Origin: Cylicocyclus nassatus
Taxonomy: Eukaryota > Nematoda > Chromadorea > Rhabditida > Strongylidae
NCBI GenBank assembly: GCA_958299035.1
Contig: CATQJL010000316.1
Coordinates: 45,443,585 to 45,507,584, forward strand
Direction of reading: 5' to 3'
Length of the DNA: 64,000 nt
Positions 26,101 through 39,300 of this stretch are shown one piece after another. The translations under genes and the position numbers were made by a program. Within the stretch, counting starts at the first letter, position 1, and the number at the start of each line of letters is the position of its first letter. The notes under the pieces were generated by a model that worked only from the letters and a program-made list of their open reading frames with translations, was not told the origin of the DNA and searched no databases.

Positions 26101-29100
26101 TTGGTCCGCGGCTCAGCCGGTGTAATCATATCGACATGAATTAAGGTCCGCGGCTGGGCCGGTAAGCCATATTCGGTCCGCGGCTGGGCCGGTAAGCCAT
26201 ATTCAGTCCGCGGATCAGCCGGTGCAATCATATCGACATGAATTAAGGTCCGCGGCTGGGCCGGTCTTCGGCCACGCCCCCAAATTAAGGCCGCGGACGG
26301 GCCGGAAAGGCCTTTTGAGGCCGCGGCTCAGCCGGTCCCAGTGTCTGAGTAGGTCGCCGAATTGGAAGAGTCCCGCGCGGATTCCCTGCAGGAACGCATG
26401 TCCGCGCATGTACAAGGGTGCGTGTTTGTCGCAAATGAACGCGGGGACCGCCCTTTTTCGGCGACCTAATGTCCCCCACCCCTCAGCCCTTAGTGAGTCA
26501 CTTGCGCTGCCGCTTGGGCACTGCATTAGTTAAATACTTTACTACTAAATACTTTACCCAAAATTACTTTCCAGGTAAAATCCCCATAGGTCCAGATCTG
26601 CCTGGACGCTGCCTTTAATGCTGTAATATCTACCAACTGTGCTTGACACTTCTCTGGTAAAAATCAATGCATCGGAGATCGGCCATACTATTCCTGCTAT
26701 TCCTACGACTCCTGCGATTCCTGTGAGTCCCGCACAGTTTAGACGCCGCTTAAATGAGCGCGTGTTGCGTAAAACAACACGTAACACGCAACACGCGCTC
26801 ATTTAAGCGGCGTATAAACTGTGCGGGACTCACAGGAATCGCAGGAATCGCAGGAGTCGTAGGAATAGCAGGAATAGTATGGCCGATCCCTCGTAGAATA
26901 TTTGCGAGAAAGTAGTTCCCACACTCTTCTGCAAATAATTACACATTAGTAGAAAACGATGATAGAAATACTCGAGGGATAGGGAACGTGATCTTTGGGG
27001 CACCGGACATGACAATTCTTCAAGCTGCGTTGTCCCGAGCTGACAATGAAATGCTAATGCAAGAGGTCCCTGTACCAAATCCATCTACTTCAGAAACGGA
27101 TCTCACCACTGCCACCGCAGCCGAAAAGTCGACGCCCTTTGACAGCAGTAGCGAAGTTCAGACGAAATGTCAACAACAATGGTGGAAATGAGAAAGGTAG
27201 TACTTTTCTGGCCTAGAAGACTTTTAACCACCCCTGTCAGCAATAATGCAACTTTCTCTTAATACACAAACTTTAAGGTAGCGTACTAAATGAAGACGTA
27301 GGGACAATCTCCCCTCCATCGTCTATGGAGACATGCTCGGAATCTTCAGTGCGGTCAGGTCAGAACATTATTTTCCATGTCTGCGCAGAACTGAAAATCT
27401 GCGGGCAACATGTCTGGAAATTTATAGGGATTAAACGCACCATTCATAATCGAGGTTCTGTCGGAAATCATTTACTGCAGCGAGTCATTAGACTTCAGGA
27501 TGAAGTTGCTCGGAAAAATGCGGAGGTAAGAAATATGGGCGTGTGTCCAAAAAATGTTATTAGAAGCTGAAATCTAGTTGAAAGTTGAAAATGTACCATC
27601 CAAAAATGCTTGCAGCTCCAAGCAGTAAAATTACTGGTAGCTTTTCATTGATACAGAATTGCGAGAGGCTGTGCAAAGACCGAAATAAAAGGCATAAGGC
27701 TAGGATCACTGAATTAGATAAAATCACTGGCTTTGACTGAAAGGAATCTCCTAACAGCAAGTCGTTTTCAAAATCTGCCAAATAAGCCGTGCAGATGTCT
27801 AAAATATTCCTCAAAAATTAATCTTGCCATGAACAATCTTACAAAGCGCGCACTGTGTTTCGACCAGGCTCAACAGCCCAATTCCAAAAAGTTTTGAGTA
27901 TTTTTGAATTTTTTTCAATATGGCAGCAATCTATTTGATTTGTGCTGTAATCTCATGGGCCCAAGCTAAAGCCTGTTTCCATTCTGACACTTAGAAGTTC
28001 AAATTTTGTTGTATGCGTCTTACTCAGTTTATTATGCTCGATAAATTTAACTGCATCACAATATGTTCCTTCAGTTTGATGAACTACGAAGGCATCGTTG
28101 CACATGTCAGGAAGTTCCACAATCGCCTGCTCGAAAAAATTATTTTGTAAGTTTTGCAGACCTGTTATGATACCTAAATCAGCACCTGGATTTTAAGTTG
28201 AAGGTCTGTGATGCACAGCTCTGGGTTTAATAACTAATTGCAGCAACTTTCAAAATCACTTCCGCCAGTCGTCAACTCCTACAATAACAGGAACTTCGAA
28301 CTTGAGGCCTACCGAGCGTTCTTGGCTGCAGTGGCAACAAAAGTGCGATCATTCAATAACTTGTAAGTTGTAGAAAAGTTAAGTAGGAAGGTTTGGTTGA
28401 TCTAATTACTATGGTTATTTCTTGCTCTAATGATATGAATCCGTATATTTATTCGATACCTCATTCCATAGTTACGACGCCTAAGACATCTGTGTGATCT
28501 GCTCATAGGATTCGATCGAGAGTTTGATATTTTTCGGAAGTTAATGATCGAAAGGTGTGGGCCAACTACCTGCATAGATTTAGTGGTTTTCTTCGCCATT
28601 ATTGAGTTTAACGCGTCATTTCCTCTGAAGAAATTTCTCGATAGCGCAATTTACGAATGACCGCGCCCAGTGCGATCGGGGAGCCGAGGCCTTCTTTAGG
28701 TGAAGGGGTTTGGAGTCAGGAAGCAAAACACCCTAATAAACAACAAAATACTTAAGGGCTAGGATCAAGAATCCAAATTGGCAGTCGATTTCTTTGGACG
28801 TCTTTTGAGCCGTGAGATATGAGGGATTTGCTTGGCCCATGTACCTGATTTAAAGTGCTTGCGCTTGGCATTCTATCACAACGAAAATGAATTCTACGAG
28901 GAAGTCGACGGTCCTACGGCTGATGAAGACTAGCTCTGGAACATAGGTACATAGGTAGATAATCAGCGGTAGTTAGTCTTAGATGGGCAGAAATCTGCTG
29001 TTAGATATGGACACGAATTCAAATAAAATGCAGCGTATCTCTCGGAAGAGATGGAAGGAGTGAGCTAGGAAAAAAATCGACGGCTTACGTCGAATCTCCG

Positions 29101-30304
29101 TTTCCTAAGCGAATAGTGTAAACTGTCGGGCGAAAAAAGTTACCAGTTTTAGAAAAATGAGGCGGGATGTTCACTGTTGGACTGTTGAAATTTTTCCAAC
29201 CCTTCTCAGTATCAGATATGAGAGACTTACCTGGCCAATATATAAATTAATACTATGGCTGATAAAAAACGCATTTAGTTTTCTTCTCCTCATTACAAAG
29301 AAGGCAACCTTACTAAACTAATCTTCCTATTTGAATGATCGCTGCAAGTCACACTAAGATTTTTGAAGTATTTTGCAAGATTTCTTTTGGTTTCTTATTA
29401 GCATCGACCTAGATATGTAATTCTTCACTCAGCCAAATCAACTATGTACGTTGCAGCGGTAGAATTTGTCCAAAATTGCGGGATTGTCGGGATTCGCGGG
29501 ATTCGCGACTTCACGGGATTTGCGGGATTCGCGGGATTTGCGGGATAAGCGGGATTTAGCTATAACTTCTTTTAAAACAGCTTTATTTATAATCTGCGTG
29601 AAGATTTGGCTTCAGCTTGATGAGACGAATCTTCTGGTATACAATATGTCCGTAATTCATAGTGACGGTAGACATATGGTGATACCTTGTTATTTTCTAT
29701 GTTAAGGCTTTTGTGAACATCTATCACCGTGTAAATCGCGAACAGGAGGTTCTGGTACGAAGTTCTCATTAGCGAAAACTATCGCGAAAAATTGGGCAGT
29801 TTTTATTTACCCTTACCACTGATATAAGCATTTTATCATTTATCACTGATAATATCATATTTTTGGATCATTTTTGGCATATGGTAAGAAAAGTAGTTTA
29901 GGAAGCTGTGTGAATTTCTATCGCTCTTTCTCTCATTATAAGTGATCTACAGGATTTCCTAGTTCTATTGTTCGGTCAATTGGTAGATCCCTCGCTGCAG
30001 CAATCGATCGATTTCTCATCGGCACATGTCATTGCTGCCAATCCTTACCTGAAATGGCATTTTCGCTTAAACTCGCTTCACGCCGAAGCCTGGGCTGAAA
30101 TTCTGCACCTATATGGAAGATGAACGTGGGAATCGAGCTTGTAAATTTAAGCCATTCTTATCTGTCGTTATCATTGATATCACCATTTTATCATTTATCA
30201 CTGATGATATCACAAAATTGGATCATTTTTGACATAAAGTAAGGAATGTACTTTAGAGAACGCTGTGCGAGTTTTTATCGCTCTATCTTATATATAAAGC
30301 TGAA

Positions 30305-30335
<31 letters not shown>

Positions 30336-33300
30336 ATGTCTGTCTGTCTGTATGTCTGTACGTATGTTCCGAATAGAAAATTCCATTTCTGAACCGATCC
30401 GGACCAAACATGGCACACATACACTACGGGCCCCGGCGGGTGTCATAGGCTACTTTTCGTCATCGATCGATATCGATTTTATCGATTTTTATCGATTTTT
30501 TTGCTGAGTTCACCTACGGGGCTGGGAGTTGGCACAGGGGGGTAATCGAGCATGGGGATTCCGAATACAATATTGGTTTTCAGTATTATCGATTACTTTT
30601 ATCGATTTTATCGATTTTTTTGCAAAGTTTGAGCTACGGGGCTGGGAGTTGGCACAGGGGGGTAATCGAGCATGGGGATTCCGAATACAATATTGGTTTT
30701 CAGGATTATCGATTACTTTTATCGATTTTATCGATTTTTTTTGCAAAGTTTGAGCTACGGGGCTGGGAGTTCGCACAGGGGGGTAATCGAGCATGGGGAT
30801 TCCGAATACAATATTGGTTTTCGGGATTATCGATTACTTTTATCGATTTTATCGATTTTTTTGCAAAGTTTGAGCTAGGGGGCTGGGAGTTGGCACAGGG
30901 GGGTAATCGAGCATGCTGATCATCCCCAAAGGGGGTGATCAGCATGCTCGATTACACCCCTGTGCCAAATTCCAGCCCCCTAGCTCAAATTTTCAAAAAA
31001 TCGATAAAATCGATAAAAGTAATCGATAATCCCGAAAACCAATATTGTATTCGGAATCCCCATGCTCGATTACCCCCTGTGCAAACTCCCAGCCCCGCAG
31101 GTCAAACTTTACAAAAAAATCGATAAAATCGATAAAAGTAATGGACGATCCTGAAAACTAATATTGTGTTTGTAATCAGCATGCTCGATTACCCCCCTGT
31201 GCAAAATCCCAGCCTCGCATGTCAAAATTTACAAAAAATCGATAAAATCAATAAAAGTAATCGATAATTCTGGAAACTAATATTGTATTCGGAATCCCCA
31301 TGCTCACTTCCCCCCTGTGCCAACTCCTAGCCCTGTAGGTGAACTCTGCAAAAAAATCGATAAAAATCGGTAAAATCGACATCGATCGATAACGAAAAGT
31401 GGACTGTGACACCCGCCGGGGCCCGAAGTGTATGTGTGCCAAGTTTGGTCCGGATACGGCGGAGCCGGGTAAGCCAGCTAGTCTCTTATAGAATGTGATC
31501 TACAGGCTTTTTCGGTTCAATTGCGCATTCGGTGCAATAGATAGATGCTCTTTCAAAAAAAAATTCACCGCTCTATACATTGTGAATGAACGGAGTCGTC
31601 TGTCAACAGGAGTTTCAAAGATGAGTTGAACACTTCTGTTTTCTGCGTATGACATACAAATCCAGATCCACGAACGTGATCGGTCTAAGGTGCGAAACGG
31701 CGCAAACGCGTGCTCGAGCATCTTTCCATCAGAGTCCACACGCCCACGAACGATGCGCGTACATAGGCTGTTGCCTCCGTATCGATGTCTTTTTGAGTTC
31801 TCCTATGCTCTACTCTATTTCTTGCTATCTACAATAGCTCACAAAAATGCAGATTTTCTTTGTATGTCGTGAAATTCCGGGAGTTTTGCGAAAGTCCGCA
31901 ACGTTCTGGGAGTTTTGCGACATTCCGGGATTTCCGCGGAATCACACGAATCATGCAAACTACACAACGCCATAACTCCATTCAGAATGAATAAATTCTG
32001 AATCCGATTCCGTTTCCAGTTTTCTCAAATTCTGCGGAGGTCTGTTTGCAAAGATGTAACGCAGCGCCTATCTAACATAAAAGATGCTAGTAATTAATAT
32101 TCGATAGTACGGTTCTTGTAAGTTATAGAGCACTAAAGTATAGTTGCGGATTTCGTTCCAGAAGAAATACAAGCGTTGGTGAATTCTGGAGAAATCACGC
32201 GTTTTTTGATTCTATTTGTCATAACTTCCTTCGGAATGAATGCATTCTGAATCCGAAAAAAGCATCGTGCTCAGCTCGGCAAGGCGAACCTTTCGATATG
32301 CAGCATGCCCTTGATATTCCTATTTCAGTATTCGTGAATCTTTCTGCGGACGTCACTTTACAAAGATGTAAAGTAGCGCGCACTGCCTCTAGTAGACTAC
32401 TGTAAGAGCGATTCTGTAGTACCTCCCTTGCAGATTAATGATCGCTAAAGTGTCTCCGCAAACTTCTTTCGAAGGGAGATAGAAGGACTGGTGTATTGGG
32501 GAAAAATCTTGTCGCAGAAACTTCTACTCGCCACAGCCCTAAAATACGAAGCTATCTTCCTAAGCAGATGTGAATTTCGAAATCAGCAGGACAGATAACC
32601 TCTATGAGCAAGTTTCCCGGAATGTTCGGGTAATTTCATTTTTTTCGTTTTATGCTCTGGAAGCTCGCCGATGGATATTGGTCAAAATGTTGATGCTCTT
32701 GAATTGTAAGGAAACTTCGCTTATAGAGGTTTCGAACTCGCTGTTTACGAAAATAGTGGCCTTTGAAGAAGACAGGGTCTTTTTGTAGAGATATTGTGAG
32801 GTGACTGTAACTGAGTCATGAAAGTTTCGTAAATTTGTCTGCACTTTTCGCGAAAATGTCAGAAGACTTGCCTGCTTGCTTTTCTAAGTCTAAATCACTA
32901 GGAACTGTGCTATCAAAAGGTGCATGCTTAGGCTCCAGCCTATAAAGTTCTCCGAGTTACGAGCCTACGAATACACGTCCTCATGAATTTCGCTCAAAGT
33001 GTAAAAATCGCGTATTTCGTCGAAATTCCACCCCGAGTGGTTGAGTGATCAGCATGTCATACAACCACTCGGGGTGGAATTTCGACGAAATACGCGATTT
33101 TTACACTTTGAGCGAAATTCATGAGGACGTGTATTCGTAGGCTCGTAACTCGGAGAACTTTATAGGCTGGAGCCTAAGCATGCACCTTTTGATAGCACAG
33201 TTCCTAGTGATTTTGACTTAGAAAAGCAAGCAGGCAAGTCTTCTGACATTTTCGCGAAAAGTGCAGACAAATTTACGAAACTTTCATGACTCAGTTACAG

Positions 33301-36300
33301 TCACCTCACAATATCTCTACAAAAAGACCCTGTCTTTTTCAAAGGCCATATTTTCGTAAACAGCGAGTTCGAAACCTCTATAAGCGAAGTTTCCTTACAA
33401 TTCAAGAGCATCAACATTTTGACCAATATCCATCGGCGAGCTTCCAGAGCATAAAACGAAAAAAAAATGAAATTACCCGAACATTCCGGGAAACTTGCTC
33501 ATAGAGGTTATCTGTCCTGCTGATTTCGAAATTCACATCTGCTTAGGAAGATAGCTTCGTATTCTAGGGCTGTGGCGAGTAGAAGTTTCTGCGACAAGAT
33601 TTTTCCCCAATACACCAGTCCTTCTATCTCCCTTCGAAAGAAGTTTGCGGAGACACTTTAGCGATCATTAATCTGCAAGGGAGGTACTACAGAATCGCTC
33701 TTACAGTAGTCTACTAGAGGCAGTGCGCGCTACTTTACATCTTTGCAAAGTGACGTCCGCAGAAAGATTCACGAATACTGAAATAGGAATATCAAGGGCA
33801 TGCTGCATATCGAAAGGTTCGCCTTGCCGAGCTGAGCACGATGCTTTTTTCGGATTCAGAATGCATTCATTCCGAAGGAAGTTATGACAAATAGAATCAA
33901 AAAACGCGTGATTTTTCCAGAATTCACCAACGCTTGTATTTCTTCTGGAACGAAATCCGCAACTATACTTTAGTGCTCTATAACTTACAAGAACCGTACT
34001 ATCGAATATTAATTACTAGCATCTTTTATGTTAGATAGGCGCTGCGTTACATCTTTGCAAACAGACCTCCGCAGAATTTGAGAAAACTGGAAACGGAATC
34101 GGATTCATAATTTATTCATTCTGAATGGAGTTATGGCGTTGTGCAGTTTGCATGATTCGTGTGATTCCGCGGAAATCCCGGAATGTCGCAAAACTCCCAG
34201 AACGTTGCGGACTTTCGCAAAACTCCCGGAATTTCACGACATACAAAGAAAATCTGCATTTTTGTGAGCTATTGTAGATAGCAAGAAATAGAGTAGAGCA
34301 TAGGAGAACTCAAAAAGACATCGATACGGAGGCAACAGCCTATGTACGCGCATCGTTCGTGGGCGTGTGGACTCTGACGGAAAGATGCTCGAGCACGCGT
34401 TTGCGCCGTTTCGCACCTTAGACCGATCACGTTCGTGGATCTGGATTTGTATGTCATACGCAGAAAACAGAAGTGTTCAACTCATCTTTGAAACTCCTGT
34501 TGACAGACGACTCCGTTCATTCACAATGCATAGAGCGGTGAATTTTTTTTTTGAAAGAGCATCTATCTATTGCACCGAATGCGCAATTGAACCGAAAAAG
34601 CCTGTAGATCACATTCTATAAGAGATAGAGCAATAAAAACTCGCACAGCGTTTCCTAAAGTACATTCCTTACTTTATGTCAAAAATGATCCAATTTTGTG
34701 ATATCATCAGTGATAAATGATAAAATGGTGATATCAATGATAACGACAGATAAGAATGGCTTAAATTTACAAGCTCGATTCCCACGTTCATCTTCCATAT
34801 AGGTGCAGAATTTCAGCCCAGGCTTCGGCGTGAAGCGAGTTTAAGCGAAAATGCCATTTCAGGTAAGGATTGGCAGCAATGACATGTGCCGATGAGAAAT
34901 CGATCGATTGCTGCAGCGAGGGATCTACCAATTGACCGAACAATAGAACTAGGAAATCCTGTAGATCACTTATAATGAGAGAAAGAGCGATAGAAATTCA
35001 CACAGCTTCCTAAACTACTTTTCTTACCATATGCCAAAAATGATCCAAAAATATGATATTATCAGTGATAAATGATAAAATGCTTATATCAGTGATAAGG
35101 GTAAATAAAAACTGCCCAATTTTTCGCGATAGTTTTCGCTAATGAGAACTTCGTACCAGAACCTCCTATTCGCGATTTACACGGTGATAGATGTTCACAA
35201 AAGCCTTAACATAGAAAATAACAAGGTATCACCATATGTCTACCGTCACTATGAATTACGGACATATTGTATACCAGAAGATTCGTCTCATCAAGCTGAA
35301 GCCAAATCTTCACGCAGATTATAAATAAAGCTGTTTTAAAAGAAGTTATAGCTAAATCCCGCTTATCCCGCAAATCCCGCGAATCCCGCAAATCCCGTGA
35401 AGCCGCGAATCCCGCGAATCCCGCGGATCCCGACAATCCCGCGAATCCCGACAATCCCGCAATTTTGGACAAATTCTACCGCTGCAACTGTACGACCTAG
35501 ACGTATATTTCCACAAGTTGTTTTTGTGAAGCTTCTTGTCTCTCTTACAAACAAAAGTGTCTACCTACCAATGTGTAACTACCACAAAACTGTGACAAGC
35601 TTTTTGAAGCTCAGGCCTTGCAAAGCCCTGAGCTTCAAAAATTGTTCAAAAAAATTTGGAGGAAGAAGCAACTGAAAGCGGCGGCAAACAAACAACAATC
35701 ATTAAGTTTCGCGAAAGAATCTAATATTCATCTTGTTTTGGATTTTTGTATTTTTTGAGTTGATTGATTGCTTTATTCTATAGAATTTAGTTGATTTTTA
35801 TACCACAGTATCTATTAAAGAGTTTTGAAAGCGTGCGGAAAAAAGTGCGACTATCGTAAATCTTACTGTGATCGATAAAAACACTGTTTTTCATGAAATA
35901 CGTGGTTATTGTTTCCCGGATGAAATGCTGAGTCTGCAATAGTTCTTTTTGATCAAGATTCGCTTTTAGATTACCTTCTCAATTCACCCTCAGGTGAAGG
36001 GGATCACCTAGGTTCTGAATCAAAAGTGATGAGTGTAAGATTGCTCCCCCTATCGCAGCTACGCCCGCAACCATGAACTTTTTTGGTAAAATTTCAGAGA
36101 TTTTATGGAATGTCCCGAGAAATGTACATGCACACTATTTGGGTTTGATGATTGATCGAATATATGGCGCGTATTATTTCTATAAAAATGAACAGCCAAC
36201 GTTTTGCGAAAAAAGGATCGCTTAGGCCTCGGGTAGAGTTCACGCGATTTGATCGTCGCGATACAATCGCAATAAGACACCTGTTACGAGTTCATTGCAT

Positions 36301-39300
36301 GCAGACCAGCTTGCATTTCGGTTGTGATACTTTCCCAGCCCAAATTTTTGAATGTAAAATGAAAATGAATGGAAATCGCGACGATCAAATCGCGTGAACT
36401 CTGTCCGAGGCCTTATTGTGCTGCACTAGCCGGAAACATTGTATAGCGGCCATTTCGTGAGGTACAGTGAAAAGATGAGCTCCTTCCATACAAGGGACTC
36501 TAACTCCGTCTACCCGATCTACTCCAGATAGGCGGTCACACAAATAGAGCGAGAAAATGTGAAATAATGCACCTCGCCTCTGTGTGTACAACCTTTAAAA
36601 TCAACCTGAGTTGTAGAGCCAAAATCCAAATAAAGTTGAATGCGGCAATAGAGTCGTAAGACCGCCTTAATGGAGCACTCAGATCCTCTTCAGGTAGTTT
36701 CCACCTCCACTTCTAATCTGAAAGCCAACTGTTGATAGATTTGTGAATTTCAACAGATCCAATTCTCTGGTAGTGCTCTATATATATGCTTTGTTGTGAA
36801 CACTGGAGTGGTACTTTTTATTTGCAAATTGGAGCAATCTTGGCTCAAAAAAGATTTGTAAGATGCTGAAAGATATTTTTCCTGAGTACTTGAGAAGTCT
36901 TCCTCTGAGAATGTATTTTAATCACTTATAGTTCTAGCATCGTGCGAACTCGATTCAGTAATTACTCCGATGTCTTTTCCGCGTTTCACAGCGTCACTAA
37001 TGAACCGTTTACTCAGCAGATGATTGTGAGTTAGACGCCTTATTTCTCAGCTAGATTTTAATCTTAATTTCTCAAGGAAATCGAAAAGGAATGCGATATC
37101 GAATTGGAAAGGAAAGGATTCAGTGCTTTGCAGCGTTCACAGCTTGCCGATTTTTTCCGCAATGACAGGAGGGAATACATAGCGGTGAGATTTTGTTGTT
37201 ATGGAGCCATTGCACTACACTAAAATTTCTACGTTGAGCTGACAAAAAAATTTGCACATTTAATAATTTGTGTCTCATACACAATCAGCTCAGTGTAATG
37301 GTAGCACTTTTTACTAAAGTCCAAGGCGCATGTCTTCCTATGAGACAAGTTCGACAAGTCTGGCAGTTCCAGTGAAATTATGTGCTTCCACATCATCTAA
37401 TCGACTTGAACGTTCATTTGAGTTGAGGGTGGTGGGATGTCGACATAACACGAGAGCAAAACTCCTGGTTAAACGCAACATTTTAAGTCCGATCGAAAAA
37501 TGTGCTTTTCGAAGCGAGAAAACGCTTTGGATGAGACTAACAAGGGAAGGATACTAAATTAGATTCGCCTTTTGAGATGAGACACATATATTTGGAACCG
37601 GCTTTGAACGCTGATTCCAAATATGTTGTTCCTAGCTGCTTAGCGTTTTCGGAGCGAGTTACGCGCTTGTCGTTGTGAGTAATTAACAAACTTCTGAATG
37701 TCGTAAGACGGCGTACAGATAAGAATCTGCTCGAAAAATTGCTAGGATGTTGAATAGCATTAGATTAATTTTTTCGATCCCAAAAAGGAGCATTGTACAA
37801 TTGAAAAATCACCTAGACGTCGACAACGTGGCATCCGTATCTGGGAGAACACGCAAACTTTGTATAGAAAAGAAACCATAACTCGCTTCACAATAGTGCT
37901 AAGCAGCTAGTAACATGATATTTGGAATCAGCGTTCCAAGCTGATTCCAGAAATGTGTGTCTCATTTCAGTAGGCGAATCTACGTTAGTATTCTTGCCTT
38001 GTAAGAGCAAGGCGCGGTACTCCGACCACGCCTCAAATTGGTGGAATTCCGCCTTCGTGCTCGCCCATGCAATCTTCGTTCAAACCCGCGGCGCTGATTT
38101 TTCGAAACGGGTTGTTGGGTTTTCGCGGATTCTCGACTCTATTATTCGGCAGAGACATGGAAAGGTCCCGGAACGACAAAAACATGCAGTTCGAGAATTT
38201 GGACGGAAGGTGCCTTTATTATAGTCAAGATACCACCCAACGGTGTCAGGAAAGCATAGGTCTTTAGAAATAACCTGCAAAAACACCCAAAAGCTTATGG
38301 AGCTACCCAAAATTTGTTTGTTGTCCCTTCACAGGACAGATGGCTGGCAGAGACTAATAAGCTATATAATATTTGAAATTTTATTCAGTTATTGCCAGTA
38401 ATCTGTATATATCTTTCTGGTGTCTTTGATGAACTCCTTTTTAAACTTGTTCACTCGTCATTCCGTATTCGGTGCGCAGTTTTTCAGATAAACGAATAAG
38501 TACGACTTCCGCAACGTGGTTCCCTGCAAGATCAGCTTTAGAAGCTCTCTAGTAAAAAATGGGCTCTTTTTTCCTGTTAGGTTCGATCTTTTCTACATGT
38601 ACCTATATTCGAGGCAATAGATTTGTCAAGAGCATTTCTCGAACTAATCTGCAATCTTCTTGCTTCTTTTTTCGCAAACTCTCCAAGATCTTGTAACAGC
38701 TCTAATACTACGGGGTAGACCAAATCGTTCAGCCTCTGCCATGTAGATGCAGTCGACGACGTGCTCTAAAAGCTCAAATGCTGAACTGTAGCATAGGTCT
38801 GACTACTCATGTAGTAAGTACCGTGAGGTATTCTCTGAGTCCTTGAGGAGCATTATCAAGAACAGGTTTGATATAATCAGACACAACTTCAAATGCTCTC
38901 TCGTTATTGCTCCTCCACGACCACTTTAGCTTTGTCTTAGTGCCCATAACTTGAGAAGGTTCTGCTTTTGTCTCTGTAATGAAAGTTTTTTGACTTTGAA
39001 TCATACACATCTAGCGCAGGACGAGTCTACTGGTGCGTACATGAAACGCAAAACTGTACATCATTCACGAGTTGTTAATTATATATAGCATGTGCCTACC
39101 GCATACGTCAGGACCAAAATAAAGCTCCTTCGCGCCTTCTAACATGTATAAATTGAGATCTACATCTAGATCGTCGATCCAAATGGTCATAATAGCTGTA
39201 TTAATTGCCGCTTCCGGGACTTTTATCTGTAAAAATGATCATAAGTGAACTTGTTAGTCTTGAATACTGGTTAGTTAATCATAGTAAAGTTTGGTGCAAT

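Larger units (their letters stand above)
29450..35488. mobile_element. 6.04-kb foldback element with about 2.4-kb arms, TSD TGTAC
   Basis: Left arm 29450-33043, right arm 33062-35488, separated by an 18-nt loop. The arms begin GTTGCAGCGGTAGAATTTGT. The 5-mer TGTAC flanks both sides (29445-29449 and 35489-35493). The left arm is longer because it carries a Helitron (30286-31481). Arm identity is very high: long translated stretches on opposite strands are the same except for single residues. Each arm starts with a tandem array of GCGGGATTC-type units (29485-29560 and 35345-35460), as in Drosophila foldback elements. No transposase was found. It lies in the intron between exons 9 and 10 of the FHA gene. 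Confidence 0.9.

Noticed and set aside
29485..29560. GCGGGATTC array as a possible CRISPR or protein-coding repeat
   Set aside because: Units are contiguous without spacers, and the encoded Gly/Asp/Arg repeats are frame-dependent artefacts.
30303..30360. Regular TGTC repeats resembling a short array
   Set aside because: A plain tetranucleotide microsatellite near the Helitron 5' end, with no spacers; not CRISPR.
29450..35488. Open frames in the foldback arms, for example 31690-31872 and 34234-34416
   Set aside because: The same short frame appears on both arms because the arms are mirror copies. It has no start context, motif or splice sites.
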